A stretch of 34,167 nucleotides of DNA from Candidatus Brocadia carolinensis. Lineage in GTDB: Bacteria > Planctomycetota > Brocadiia > Brocadiales > Brocadiaceae. How positions within the stretch are numbered: the first letter of the stretch is position 1; every line of letters begins with the position of its first letter. Of this stretch, positions 7,528-15,951 are shown piece after piece. Location: positions 1 to 34,167 of the forward strand of contig AYTS01000084.1 of assembly GCA_002009475.1 (NCBI GenBank). Reading direction: 5' to 3'. The notes below the pieces were generated by a model. It saw only the letters and a list, made by a program, of their open reading frames with translations. It ran no database searches and had not been told where the DNA came from. A program made the position numbers and the translations under genes.

Positions 7528-8214
7528 ATGAAAGCGTACAAAAAATATTTAGCAGAGTTGGTTGGCACGTTTGCGCTTGTATTTATAGCGGCTGGCTCTG
7601 TATGTGCGGATTTTTATTTGAGACAGGAGGGGGGGCAAGGACTAGGTCTTTTGGGTATTTCTATTGCGTTTGGTGTGGTGGTGATTGCCGTTATTTATGC
7701 TACGAGTTACGTTTCCGGCTCCCATGTAAATCCGGCAGTGACGATCTCATTTTGGATTAGCAAAAGAATGGATCCTAATACAGCCATTATGTATATTATT
7801 TCTCAGATCGCTGGTGCAACAATTGCGGGGCTAGCATTGAGAACGCTCTTCCCTGATGCGCTGAAGACGGTATATTTAGGTACCTGCATGTTAGCGCCCG
7901 GAGTTTCTATCGGTCGTGGAATATTGATGGAATTTATTATTACTTTTCTTCTGGTCTTTACTGTTTACGGGACATTGGTAGATAAAAGGGCAACTACCGG
8001 ATTTGCTGGGGTTGCTGTTGGGTTGGTAGTACTCTTTGGTGTTATGATTGGAGGTACAATCAGTGGCGGTGCAATGAATCCGGCGCGTGTTTTTGGTCCT
8101 GCTATTGCGTCAGGGCAGTTTACCCATCACTATGTCTGGTGGATTGGCCCGATTTTGGGGGGAATTGTAGCGGGTTTTGTGTATGATCAGCTCTTTGCTG
8201 ATGTGAAAAAATAA
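7528..8214 (+). CDS. Aquaporin / MIP-family channel
   Basis: This inner-membrane channel for water or small neutral solutes has 228 residues and six membrane helices, with both MIP half-helix signatures: SGSHVNPAVT after helix 2 and SGGAMNPARVFGP after helix 5. The opening AELVGTFALVFIAAGS is also typical. The NPA boxes are intact, and the second carries the pore Arg (NPAR). Length and the short loops look like the water-selective AqpZ/AqpN group rather than glycerol facilitators, which have insertions and a D in the second box, but selectivity is not proven. The start is supported by GGGAGA 8 nt upstream of the ATG. It is a single-gene unit, with its own promoter upstream and a terminator hairpin downstream. 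Confidence 0.93.
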   Translation: MKAYKKYLAELVGTFALVFIAAGSVCADFYLRQEGGQGLGLLGISIAFGVVVIAVIYATSYVSGSHVNPAVTISFWISKRMDPNTAIMYIISQIAGATIAGLALRTLFPDALKTVYLGTCMLAPGVSIGRGILMEFIITFLLVFTVYGTLVDKRATTGFAGVAVGLVVLFGVMIGGTISGGAMNPARVFGPAIASGQFTHHYVWWIGPILGGIVAGFVYDQLFADVKK

Positions 8215-8268
8215 GAAAAACGAATATTAAGATACACCCTGTCATTTTATAACAGAAAATATAAAGAG

Positions 8269-8307
8269 ACGGCAACGTGTGAGCGCAATTTGCACGTTGC
8301 CGTTTTT
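8269..8307 (+). terminator. Rho-independent terminator after the aquaporin gene
   Basis: ACGGCAACGTG (8269-8279) pairs perfectly with CACGTTGCCGT (8293-8303) around a 13-nt loop, followed by a T5 run. It overlaps the earliest possible TTG of the next gene, which argues for a later start there. Confidence 0.85.
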
Positions 8308-8322
8308 GTTGAGAGGCTACTT

Positions 8323-8970
8323 TTGTTTGACATTCACAAAGTGCTCAGGATTATTGAGCTGGAAAACAAACGGTTTGTCGAACCCATTGTTACAACCATC
8401 TCCCGGAAACGAACCCCATTTCACGTGCTTATTTCCTGCATTTTAAGCCTCAGGACAAAGGATCAGACTACCCGTGAAGCTTCGAATCGGCTCTTTGCCA
8501 TGGCCGATAATCCAGAAGAGATGGTAAAGATTCCTGCTGAAACGCTGGAAAAAATTATCTATCCGGTAGGGTTTTATCGGACAAAAGCAAAGAAGATCAA
8601 GGAGATTTGCGGGATATTAATTACAACATACTCGGGCAAAGTGCCTGATGAAATTGATGAATTGTTAAAACTTAACGGGGTAGGCCGTAAAACGGCAAAT
8701 CTTGTGGTAACTCTTGGATACCAAAAACCAGGTATTTGTGTGGATACCCATGTCCATAGGATTACCAACCGCTGGGGATATGTTAAGACAAAAAATCCTT
8801 ATGAAACTGAATTTGTCCTTCGTGAAAAACTCCCGAAAAAATATTGGCTTACCATTAATGATCTCCTTGTTACGTTTGGTCAAAATATCTGTGCCCCCGT
8901 TTCTCCCAAATGCAATACCTGTCCTGTCAATGTCTTTTGTAGAAAGGTAGGAGTGACAAAGCATCGGTAA
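8323..8970 (+). CDS. nth: Endonuclease III (DNA glycosylase/AP lyase)
   Basis: It removes oxidised pyrimidines from DNA and nicks the resulting abasic site in base excision repair. The helix-hairpin-helix is [12 protein letters not shown] with the catalytic Lys. The catalytic Asp lies in [12 protein letters not shown]. The C-terminal [4Fe-4S] loop is complete, Cys-X6-Cys-X2-Cys-X5-Cys ([17 protein letters not shown]). I place the start at TTG 8323: GAGAGG sits 6 nt upstream, and the earlier in-frame TTG at 8290 falls inside the aquaporin terminator hairpin. This gives ~215 residues, close to the usual 211. It is probably transcribed from a weak site or by readthrough, as no promoter fits between the terminator and the start. 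Confidence 0.92.
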   Translation: MFDIHKVLRIIELENKRFVEPIVTTISRKRTPFHVLISCILSLRTKDQTTREASNRLFAMADNPEEMVKIPAETLEKIIYPVGFYRTKAKKIKEICGILITTYSGKVPDEIDELLKLNGVGRKTANLVVTLGYQKPGICVDTHVHRITNRWGYVKTKNPYETEFVLREKLPKKYWLTINDLLVTFGQNICAPVSPKCNTCPVNVFCRKVGVTKHR

Positions 8971-9386
8971 TTTATTGATGGTTTCTCCGGGAAAAAATCG
9001 TTTCCCGTGGGTATAAAGGTTTATGAGGTATTGAGGATAGCAAGGGTTTTGTTTTAGATGTATGATTCTAAAATCAGGATTGATAAATTTTCACCGTGGA
9101 ATTCACGATTTGCGAACAGTTATTTTGATGAGTAGCGTGAAATGACAGGACGGGATATACAAGAATCTCTGAATAGCCCCAAAGGAAATAAGGAGGGGTA
9201 TTGGGAACATAATTTCTGTATCAACAGGATTGACAAAACATAAAAATCTTGACAAGTGACAAGATAATATCGTATCTTCACTCAGATACTTAGATAAGGA
9301 ACGTGAAACTTTAGTGCAGAATAAAATAGGGTCAAATGGAGAGGTTTTGGTTTAGGATAAATTTCTGGAATTAAAAAGACAATTCT
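8971..9386. other. Gene-free spacer
   Basis: No coding sequence or clear repeat is seen. A possible promoter for the downstream phosphoesterase is TTGACA (9249-9254), an 18-nt spacer and TATCTT (9273-9278). A second TTGACA lies about 18 nt further upstream. Confidence 0.4.
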
Positions 9387-9881
9387 ATGAAAATTGGAAT
9401 CCTTGCGGATACTCACGATAATATCCATGCTATTAAAACAGCAGTCTCATTTTTTAATACCCAGGATGTACAGTATATCATCCATGCTGGCGATTATGTT
9501 GCTCCTTTCTCCCTGAAAGAAATGATGAACGTGACTGCAAAGTTTATAGGGGTATTTGGAAATAATGATGGCGAGCGGACGGGACTGCGTGCGGTATGTA
9601 AAAGTTTGCATGAGCCCCCTTATGATCTTATTTTAGACGGAAAACACATTGTCGTAACCCATATGCTTGAGAGTCTATCAAGAAGGTCGAAGATGAATAC
9701 GGATTTCATTGTTTATGCACATACACATATACCTGAAATTAGACCGGGACTTCCTATGTACATCAATCCGGGTGAGTGTGGCGGATGGTTAAATGGGAAG
9801 AATACCGTTGCAATACTTGACCTTAAGACATTCCAAGCAGATATTATTGACCTTTCAACAGTATCCCTGGACAACGGTTAG
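9387..9881 (+). CDS. Metallophosphoesterase, YfcE/MJ0936-like
   Basis: Small phosphodiesterases of this family hydrolyse phosphodiesters with two metal ions; the natural substrate is usually unknown. All ligand blocks are seen in order: LADTHDN (Asp, His), HAGDYV (Asp), FGNNDGE (Asn), VVTHML (His) and YAHTHIPE (His, His). At 164 residues it is a complete single-domain member. The ATG at 9387 gives MKIGILADTHDN, the classic family start. The PEGA lipoprotein gene starts 2 nt after its stop, so the two are co-transcribed. Confidence 0.9.
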   Translation: MKIGILADTHDNIHAIKTAVSFFNTQDVQYIIHAGDYVAPFSLKEMMNVTAKFIGVFGNNDGERTGLRAVCKSLHEPPYDLILDGKHIVVTHMLESLSRRSKMNTDFIVYAHTHIPEIRPGLPMYINPGECGGWLNGKNTVAILDLKTFQADIIDLSTVSLDNG

Positions 9882-9883
9882 CA

Positions 9884-10337
9884 GTGGACAAAAGATTTTC
9901 TAAAATAGTTTTTATCTCGTTATGCCTTCTCTGTTGTGCGATGCTCTGCGGTTGTGTTTTACGATCTCTCACCATTGATTCACAACCTTCAGGAGCAATG
10001 GTTTATTTGGACGACGAACTGATTGGAGAAACACCGGTTACGACTACTTTTACCTATTATGGAACCCGAAAGATCACTTTGGAAAAAGTAGACGCTGAAG
10101 GCAGACTTCTGTATGAAAGAAAAATTATTTACGAAAAAATAAAACCGCCTTTTTATCAAATATTGCCACTGGATTTTTTTTTCTGAATTAATAATTCCTG
10201 CAAAGCTGAAGGACGAACATTATTTAGCTTATCAATTAGAGCCGTTACAAGAAGTGTCTAAAGCAGTACATCAGGAAGAGGTTCTGCGAAATGCCGAAGA
10301 ATTGCGGAAACGATTACATAGTCCTCATGCCTATTAG
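9884..10337 (+). CDS. PEGA-domain lipoprotein (frameshifted near its C-terminus)
   Basis: The GTG start 2 nt after the previous gene is followed by a lipoprotein signal (LCLLCCAMLCGC, lipobox Cys ~24). A PEGA domain follows (LTIDSQPSGAMVYLDDELIG, then TPVTTTFTYYGTRKI). The frame stops at 10184-10186 inside a T9 run (10174-10182). With one T fewer it continues DFFSELIIPAKLKDEHYLAY and ends at TAG 10335-10337. Related planctomycete proteins continue in just this way (PxDFFxEVxxPxxLxDxHxFxY); that is recalled family knowledge. The restored C-terminus overlaps the convergent nitroreductase gene by 4 nt. PEGA domains are usually cell-surface modules, so an envelope role is likely. Confidence 0.75.
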
Positions 10338-10837
10338 ATAGTTTGTACTATCTCTTCCAGCGATTTCCGATGTGTTGGTTCCGGGATATCCAGAGGATAT
10401 CCGAGTGGGGTTAATGCTACTGGTTCAATTCCTGGCGGGAGGTTTAAAATCGATTTTACAATGGATGCTTTAAAAGCGGCAACCCAGCATGTGGCCAACC
10501 CCTCCGCCGTCGCAGCAAGGATGAGATGATCCATGGCAATCGTGGCATCAATGTCTGCATAGTTTTTCCCGTCGTTTCGTTTCCATCCTTTTTCAGGAAT
10601 ACTGCAGACGCAGATGATTATTGGGGCTGTATAAAACCAAGGTGCGTTATATGCGTTTTTAAATTGATGTTTTATTTTTTCATCCTTGATAACCAAAAAA
10701 TAGATAGGTTGCCTATTCGCTGCACTGGGGGCAGACAGAGCAGCATTCAATATTCGTTTAAGCTTTTCTTCTTCAATTGGCTCTGACTTATAAGAACGAA
10801 CACTCCGTCTTTTCTTCAGTATTTCATATATATCCAT
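10334..10837 (-). CDS. Nitroreductase-family flavoprotein
   Basis: FMN-dependent NAD(P)H oxidoreductases of this family reduce nitro groups, quinones or flavins. The protein has 167 residues and starts MDIYEILKKRRSVRSY with the conserved RRSVR phosphate-binding Arg residues. It continues APSAANRQPIYFLVI, the FMN contact. It ends with HLILAATAEGLATCWVAAF and LGYP, both standard. The length matches the small single-domain members. The physiological substrate cannot be inferred. It is followed on the minus strand by no other gene and ends tail-to-tail with the PEGA lipoprotein. The HAD phosphatase gene lies 10 nt upstream and reads in the same direction, so the two are probably co-transcribed. 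Confidence 0.9.
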   Translation of the reverse strand: MDIYEILKKRRSVRSYKSEPIEEEKLKRILNAALSAPSAANRQPIYFLVIKDEKIKHQFKNAYNAPWFYTAPIIICVCSIPEKGWKRNDGKNYADIDATIAMDHLILAATAEGLATCWVAAFKASIVKSILNLPPGIEPVALTPLGYPLDIPEPTHRKSLEEIVQTI

Positions 10838-10847
10838 AGTATTCCTT

Positions 10848-11499
10848 TTAAAATTCTGCGATCTTCCAGCGGTTAATCTTTGCGTATAATCTGAGTAAAG
10901 GGCTTGCGTTTGTCGCTACCGGATATCCAACCATCTGCATAAATTTTATGTCTACATATTGATTAGCATAGGCATATGAAGACGAAAGATCAATGTTGTA
11001 CTCCGTAACGAGGTGGTTCACAATCTTCGCCTTTCCCCCGCTGTATGGATGTATACCATTAATTTCACCAGTGATTATACCCTTGTTATCAATGGCAAGT
11101 CTCGTTCCTATGCCCACATCAGCATTACAATGCTTTCTAAAACAATCCACAAAAGGACTTAACGTTCCTGATAACAATATGATGAAATACCCTGCATTTT
11201 TCAACATCTTTATCTCTTCTATAGCGGCTGACGAAATGTGTGAAGAGATACGTTCGTTGAAACATTCGCTTATGCTAGAAACGATCTTTTCGTATTCCTT
11301 GTTTTTTAAATAAAATTTATTTTTTCTAACATATAACCCTTTGAAAAGCAAGAGGTTATTAAAGAATACCTTTGCAAATCGCAAGAGATCCTGGAAAGTG
11401 ATAAGTTTTTTGTCCAGAAGATATCTGAAAAAAAACCCTCTCGGATGATATATTTCTTATTATGGTTCCATCGATATCAAATATGGCAGCTTTATTCAC
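10848..11499 (-). CDS. HAD-superfamily IB phosphatase, SerB-like (frameshifted)
   Basis: HAD IB hydrolases remove phosphate from small metabolites; phosphoserine phosphatase is the best-known relative. From GTG 11499 the first frame gives AAIFDIDGTI, the motif I with the nucleophilic Asp. It loses register at the A8 run 11428-11435 (T8 on the coding strand). Reading it as 7 gives RVFFRYLLDKKLITFQDLLR and joins the rest without a stop. The rest has motif II (IILLSGTLSPFVD, with Ser/Thr), a conserved Lys (GGKAKIV) and a motif III/IV-like region (SYAYANQYVDIKFM). There the usual GDS-x-x-D is replaced by ANQYVD, so a metal-binding Asp may be missing. Without the join, a 178-residue ORF from 11384 lacks the nucleophile. 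GTG is tentative, since no strong ribosome-binding site is seen. Confidence 0.75.
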
Positions 11500-11927
11500 A
11501 GAGCTGGATTCTACAAAGTATACGGGATTCTTTCAATGAAAAATTTACGAAAGCAACAATATCTTGTCTATACAATGGATTGATTTGTTATGGATAAATA
11601 CAAAAAATCGTAAATGCCGTACAACAAAACAGTTACAATCAACATATTGTATTGGTAGTCAAAAAGTATACAAAATATTGTGTTTTTCCATTGACAAATT
11701 AAATTTTTTTGATATAAATATGCGCACCTGTGATGTACAACATATAGCAGCGTATGTTATTTTGATAAAGTTATAAAAGAAATGGAGGTGGTCGGACAGA
11801 CAGTTGAAGTACGAAAGGTATTACGTTGTTTGTGTTGCCGAATTGCATAAAATATAGTGGTTATTTACTGACGAGACTGATGCGGTAGAGGAAAAAACGA
11901 CTAACAATACATAAGGAGATATGGAAA
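11500..11927. other. Intergenic leader of the glycyl-radical-like gene
   Basis: No gene is supported. The part after the promoter at 11691-11718 is a ~200-nt leader. It contains an SD-like AATGGAGGTGG at 11779-11790 with no matching coding frame behind it, and ends with AAGGAGATATGGAAAATG at the start of the next gene. Confidence 0.45.
11691..11718 (+). promoter_or_regulatory. Sigma70-type promoter upstream of the NrdD-tail-like gene
   Basis: TTGACA (11691-11696), a 16-nt AT-rich spacer, and TATAAA (11713-11718). It is directed at the small gene starting at 11928 and would leave a leader of about 200 nt. Confidence 0.6.
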
Positions 11928-12323
11928 ATGACAGCAGCAATACTGGAAAATCCTGTGGTACGGGGTAGAGTTGACAGTAAGGACGATATAGAGATATTAA
12001 TTGAAGAGAAGCTGAGTGCCTTTGATACAGCAATAGAGCGGCACGAATTTTTGGAGATAGATGGAGATATCTTGGGAAATACCCCAAAAGAAGATTGCAT
12101 AAAGATTATTAACCATAAGTTAGAATGTGCGTTTGCCATAGATGTTGATTCGGTGATTCGTCAGGATGTTGGAACGGTTATTCACGCCCTTGAGACGGGG
12201 ATTACAACACGTCTCTATGGAGTTACGCGCATAGTAGGATATTACAGTCGGGTATCTAATTGGAATAAGTCAAAAATTGGCGAATTACATGACAGACATA
12301 TGGGAAGGTATTCAGTCCGATAA
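11928..12323 (+). CDS. Small protein with an NrdD-like glycyl-radical C-terminus
   Basis: This 131-residue protein has a strong ribosome-binding site (AAGGAGA, 8 nt before ATG). The last ~35 residues (TRIVGYYSRVSNWNKSKIG, then ELHDR...GRYSV) closely resemble the C-terminal tail of class III anaerobic ribonucleotide reductase, where R-[IV]-x-G-Y carries the glycyl radical. The rest of NrdD is absent: there is no ATP-cone, no barrel and no C-terminal zinc CxxC pairs. The N-terminal ~95 residues are acidic, with a repeated Ile/Asp-rich character, and match nothing I recognise. Size and layout recall YfiD/GrcA, the spare glycyl-radical domain of pyruvate formate-lyase. It could replace a damaged NrdD tail, but this is inference. 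It has its own promoter and a terminator, and faces the USP gene convergently. Confidence 0.6.
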   Translation: MTAAILENPVVRGRVDSKDDIEILIEEKLSAFDTAIERHEFLEIDGDILGNTPKEDCIKIINHKLECAFAIDVDSVIRQDVGTVIHALETGITTRLYGVTRIVGYYSRVSNWNKSKIGELHDRHMGRYSVR

Positions 12324-12371
12324 ATAGAGTCAAAGGTAAATTATCCCTATTGAGAACCCTTTGGTAATGAA

Positions 12372-12413
12372 GAGCCATTGTGGCGTAAATATTACGCTGC
12401 AATGGCTCGTTTT
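12372..12413. terminator. Bidirectional terminator between convergent genes
   Basis: GAGCCATTG (12372-12380) pairs with CAATGGCTC (12400-12408), with an inner GCGTAA/TTACGC stem, then GTTTT. It lies between the 12323 stop on the plus strand and the 12437 stop of the minus-strand stress protein. It probably serves the plus-strand gene best, as its T-run is on that side. Confidence 0.8.
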
Positions 12414-12436
12414 CTGAGTGCCGATAAATTTTACCC

Positions 12437-12895
12437 TTAGTCTTTAGATGGAATAGTTTGTGGCATTCTGACGGTAAGCACAGGACACGGAGCTGTCCGC
12501 ACCACTTTTTCTGCCACGCTACCCATAACAGCATGAGAAAGCCCAGTTCTGCCATGAGTACCGATTACAATCAGATCCGCGTCAATTGAAGTTGCGGCAT
12601 TAATGATCTCATGAAACGGGACACCTTTTACCACGATTGTTTCTACCTCCAGAACATCTAGTGTTCCTTCCGGCAGGCTTTTCAGCAGATCCTCCCGGAT
12701 TTTAGTCAAATCGATCTCGTTCAGTTTATAGGGGCTGAATTTGTAAATTTCGGTGTCGTATAAACGAATGTCTATTACGTGCATGAGGTATAATTTTGCC
12801 TCATCCTTTAATGCTAGCGAAATGGCATACTTTAAAGCACGATACGAACATTCTGAGTGATCTACCGGGCATAGTATTTTCTTTAATACAATCAT
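12437..12895 (-). CDS. Universal stress protein (UspA family)
   Basis: This 152-residue cytoplasmic nucleotide-binding protein starts VLKKILCPVDHSECSYRAL. It has the ATP-binding glycine signature GTHGRTGLSHAVMGSVAEKV (G-x2-G-x9-G-S), then CPVLTVR. It belongs to the ATP-binding UspA type. I choose ATG 12893-12895, because GGGGGAG lies 4 nt upstream; a TTG 12 nt further upstream would add four residues. It follows the AmrS gene (minus strand) by ~26 nt and is probably co-transcribed with it. Proteins of this type respond to starvation and redox stress; the specific role here is not visible. Confidence 0.92.
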   Translation of the reverse strand: MIVLKKILCPVDHSECSYRALKYAISLALKDEAKLYLMHVIDIRLYDTEIYKFSPYKLNEIDLTKIREDLLKSLPEGTLDVLEVETIVVKGVPFHEIINAATSIDADLIVIGTHGRTGLSHAVMGSVAEKVVRTAPCPVLTVRMPQTIPSKD

Positions 12896-12921
12896 ACGCT
12901 CCCCCAATAAGTTTTTTATAC

Positions 12922-13934
12922 CTAAATACCAACACCGTCAATGGCTGTATTACATGATGGACATCTTGCATTGACGATGTTGCTTTCCATGATCTGATAT
13001 CCATATCTTTTGATAAGAATCTTTTTGCACGTATAACAATAGGTATTTTCACCTCCTTCACCAGGAACGTTACCTTCATAAACATAGCGGAGACCTACCT
13101 CCATACCGATATTACGAGCCATTCTTAGGGTATCTACCGGCGTTGGTGGTTTTTCAATGAGCCGATACTGCGGGTAAAAGCGGCTCACATGCCAGGGAAT
13201 TTCAGGACCAACACTCTTTATGAACTCAGCTATTTGTCTTAATTCCGATACTGAATCATTAATTTCAGGGATGATCAAGGTGGTAATTTCTATCCAGATT
13301 CCCATTTCTTTATAGGAACGGATACAATCGAGAACCTCTTCCAACCGAGCACCGCAGAGCTTTTTGTACGTTTCCGTGGAGAAGCTTTTCAAATCAATAT
13401 TAGCTGCATGCAAATATGGCTTTATTGTTATTAAGGCTTCGCGTGTTATATAACCATTTGTTACAAATACATTTTTAATAGACTGCTGTGAAGCTATTTT
13501 TGCAATTTCATATGCATACTCAAAGAAAATCGTAGGTTCAGTATAAGTATATGCAATACTTTTACAATGATACCGAATAGTGTCTTCAACAATCTTCTCT
13601 GGTGCGATGTCTCTGCCTGCAATATGGTTTTGATCCTTTGGTAATTGAGATATCTCATAGTTTTGGCAGTTCGTACACTTGAAATTACATCCTACCGTTG
13701 CCACAGAGAATGCAGTACTACCGGGATAAAAATGAAAAAACGGTTTCTTTTCAATAGGATCTATATTTTCAGAGATAAGCTTTCTATAAACAAGTGAATA
13801 GAGTGTGCCACCATGATTTGCCCTGACTCGACAAATGCCCTTCATGCCTTCATTAATAATGCAATAATGACGACAAAGATGACATTTCACCCTACTATTC
13901 CCAATTTTTTTCAAAAAAACATGGCCTCTTTCAT
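12922..13934 (-). CDS. amrS: AmmeMemoRadiSam-system radical SAM enzyme
   Basis: This is a radical SAM protein of the AmrS type, related to pyruvate formate-lyase activases and linked in other genomes with AMMECR1 and Memo proteins; the reaction is not settled. The [4Fe-4S] motif is CNFKCTNC, preceded by GCN and with the IAYTYTEP segment. Extra metal sites are seen at the N-terminus (CHLCRHYC...GICRVR) and the C-terminus (CYTC...CPSC). Family members start like MKEAxFYEKL. A matching ATG AAA GAG GCC lies at 13932-13934, but T7 and A7 runs lie between it and the body. The body is in frame only from TTG 13914 unless one run length differs. No amrA or memo gene lies in the window. Confidence 0.85.
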
Positions 13935-14397
13935 GAATTTTATCTTACAGCTTTTTGGTTGCTATGGCAAGCCTTATCATTATTGTTCTATTTCATAAAC
14001 CAGAAGAAATACAAATGAAACGAGAATAAATCGAAATAATCTTTTTGAGTAAATTTTATTTGAAGTCAGTGTAAAAATGATGATATCAATTACTTATATC
14101 TTGGTTGTGGCTATAGCTTAAAATCTAAGATATTTTTTACTAAACTATTTTTTAATTTTTCCGATAAACAAGCATTGAACAATAGTCGAAGTAACAACCA
14201 CAATTAATCAATTGGTCAAAATACAACCGCGACAATATGTTGCTTTAAAACATTTATTTGCAAAGTCCAAGGGTATTCAGAAACAACCAAATTGATAAGT
14301 ACAAAAAGGAGGTAATCAAAAAACAGTGTCGAATTTGATGCTATAGAAAGATAAGGTATAAGGAAAATAAATTAACGAGATAAAAGGAGAATTAATT
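13935..14397. other. AT-rich spacer between divergent genes
   Basis: No gene is seen. It must contain the promoters of both the amrS-usp unit (leftward) and the pilin-like gene (rightward). AAGGAGGTAATC at 14307-14318 looks like a ribosome-binding site without a gene behind it. A second SD-like AAAAGGAG (14384-14391) serves the pilin gene. Confidence 0.4.
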
Positions 14398-15045
14398 ATG
14401 ATGAAGAAAAGAAATAATACAGGTTTTACATTAATAGAGTTGTTGGTTGTGGTTGCCATTATTGGTATCCTTGCAGGCATCCTTTTGCCAGTTTTGGGAA
14501 AGGCACGTGAATCGGCACGCAGGACACAGTGTGCCTCAAATCTGAAACAGATCGGTTTGGCCCTTAATATGTATGCCAATGATAACAACGAAGCACTTCC
14601 CACGACAGCCAGCAGTGATGATGCAGCGGAAGAATTACAATCTTTGGGAAAGTTATTTGATGTGTATATTACTGATAGAAAGGTCTTTCGATGTCCAAGT
14701 GATACCGCTGTTACTGAAGCGAATGTGTTAACTTTAACAACGACGAATTCTTCCTTCACTGCATCCTCGTGTAGCTATGGTTACGATGATAACCATACCG
14801 CAAATAACGACCCAGGGGTAGTTGTCGTCGCAGATAGGCTAGGAACAGATACAGCAAGTACGGGACTTTCAGCCAATCATAATAATAAAGGACAAAATGT
14901 GCTCTTTATTGATGGTCATGTTGAATGGAAAGGTACTGCTACGTGCGGTTACTATGGTACCAGTCATGATGACATCTGGGAGGAAGCAGCAAGCGGTAAC
15001 CGAGTATCTAGTTCGGTAGGAACTGATACATCAATATTGCAATAA
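14398..15045 (+). CDS. Type II secretion/pilin-like protein with prepilin N-terminus
   Basis: The N-terminus [20 protein letters not shown] is the prepilin signature: the peptidase cleaves before Phe, and Glu5 is present. A hydrophobic helix and [19 protein letters not shown] follow, the usual pseudopilin continuation in planctomycetes. Near the C-terminus, [18 protein letters not shown] is the H-Xn-DG motif of the planctomycete pilin-like family. Here n is 10 when counted from the single His, against 9 in the typical form. The single CDS with its own strong terminator and no pilus genes next to it fits the many scattered copies of this family seen in planctomycetes. It is likely exported and possibly part of a pilus or a secretion pseudopilus; the exact role is unknown. 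Confidence 0.9.
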   Translation: MMKKRNNTGFTLIELLVVVAIIGILAGILLPVLGKARESARRTQCASNLKQIGLALNMYANDNNEALPTTASSDDAAEELQSLGKLFDVYITDRKVFRCPSDTAVTEANVLTLTTTNSSFTASSCSYGYDDNHTANNDPGVVVVADRLGTDTASTGLSANHNNKGQNVLFIDGHVEWKGTATCGYYGTSHDDIWEEAASGNRVSSSVGTDTSILQ

Positions 15046-15064
15046 CGTGATTTTATTACTTTTT

Positions 15065-15106
15065 AAAAGGGTAATATTCTCAAAAAGAATATTACCCTTT
15101 TTATTT
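15065..15106. terminator. Strong bidirectional terminator
   Basis: AAAAGGGTAATATTCT (15065-15080) pairs perfectly, over 16 bp, with AGAATATTACCCTTTT (15086-15101) around a 5-nt loop. T-rich flanks on both strands make it usable by the pilin-like gene and by the converging larE, whose stop codon overlaps its right arm. Confidence 0.9.
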
Positions 15107-15916
15107 TTGTTGTGTAAGCACCTCATTCATACTGCCGCTCCGATATCCTTCCATATCAATCGTCACATATTTATAACCGATTTCCTTAAACTTTCTAATA
15201 AGAGCTCTTCGCTTGTCATTTTGCAAGAGTTCAGGGATGTCTCCTGGCATTACCTCAATTCGTGCAATAGTATCATGGTGTCTCACACGGAATTGCCGCA
15301 GGCCAATACTCCTCAGATAATTTTCTGCTGCAGCAACAATGGCTAATTTCTCCTCGGTTATTGAGTTTCCATAAGGAAATCTGGAAGACATGCATGCATA
15401 GGGAGGTTTATCCCAGTTGGAAAGTTTCAGGTATTTCGATAACTCGCGTATATCAGGTTTTCTCAATCCACTTTCTTTTAAAGGACTACGCACTCCAAGT
15501 TCTTTTGCTGCATCCAGTCCTGGTCTGTATTCACCAACATCATCCAGATTAGCGCCATCTGCAACATGCTTATAGCCCTTTTCCCTGGCAACCTCTTTGA
15601 GTTTCCCAAATAATTCCGATTTACAGAAATAGCATCGATTTGGTGGATTTTGGGCAAATCCCTCGATGCCAAGTTCACTGGTATCGAGGGTCATATGAGG
15701 AATACCAATTTCCTTAGCAATCTTCTTGGCCTCTTCGTATTCATACTCGGGGTACGTCTCTGACCGCGCAGTAACGGCAAGAGTCTTGTTTCCCAAGACA
15801 TCATAACTAACCTTTGCTACGAGAGAACTATCCACCCCTCCGGAGAAAGCCACTACGACACTTTCTAATGCCTTTATCGTGTCTCTTAATCTTTTCAGTT
15901 TTTCTTCCGTACTCAT
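15101..15916 (-). CDS. larE: ATP-dependent sacrificial sulfur transferase LarE
   Basis: LarE donates sulfur to the nicotinic-acid-derived nickel-pincer nucleotide cofactor. The 271-residue protein has the PP-loop ATP-pyrophosphatase motif VVAFSGGVDSSLVAKV. It also has the family blocks RCYFCKSELF, VADGANLDDVGEYRPGLDAA, SPLKE and KPPYACMSSRFPYG. The last Cys is the position of the sacrificial Cys in the lactobacillus enzyme. With the CxxC pair it makes three Cys, the pattern of LarE proteins that bind a [4Fe-4S] cluster instead. No larB, larC or larA is nearby. nadA, 36 nt upstream on the same strand, feeds nicotinate synthesis, whose product is the pincer precursor. The stop lies in the terminator. 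Confidence 0.9.
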   Translation of the reverse strand: MSTEEKLKRLRDTIKALESVVVAFSGGVDSSLVAKVSYDVLGNKTLAVTARSETYPEYEYEEAKKIAKEIGIPHMTLDTSELGIEGFAQNPPNRCYFCKSELFGKLKEVAREKGYKHVADGANLDDVGEYRPGLDAAKELGVRSPLKESGLRKPDIRELSKYLKLSNWDKPPYACMSSRFPYGNSITEEKLAIVAAAENYLRSIGLRQFRVRHHDTIARIEVMPGDIPELLQNDKRRALIRKFKEIGYKYVTIDMEGYRSGSMNEVLTQQK

Positions 15917-15951
15917 AGCTCTTTTTTATGCTTAGCGTTTTTTGAGTCAAA

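Noticed and set aside
11564..11776. 70-codon open frame before the NrdD-tail-like gene
   Set aside because: No ribosome-binding site, spans the TTGACA/TATAAA promoter, composition is unlike coding sequence.
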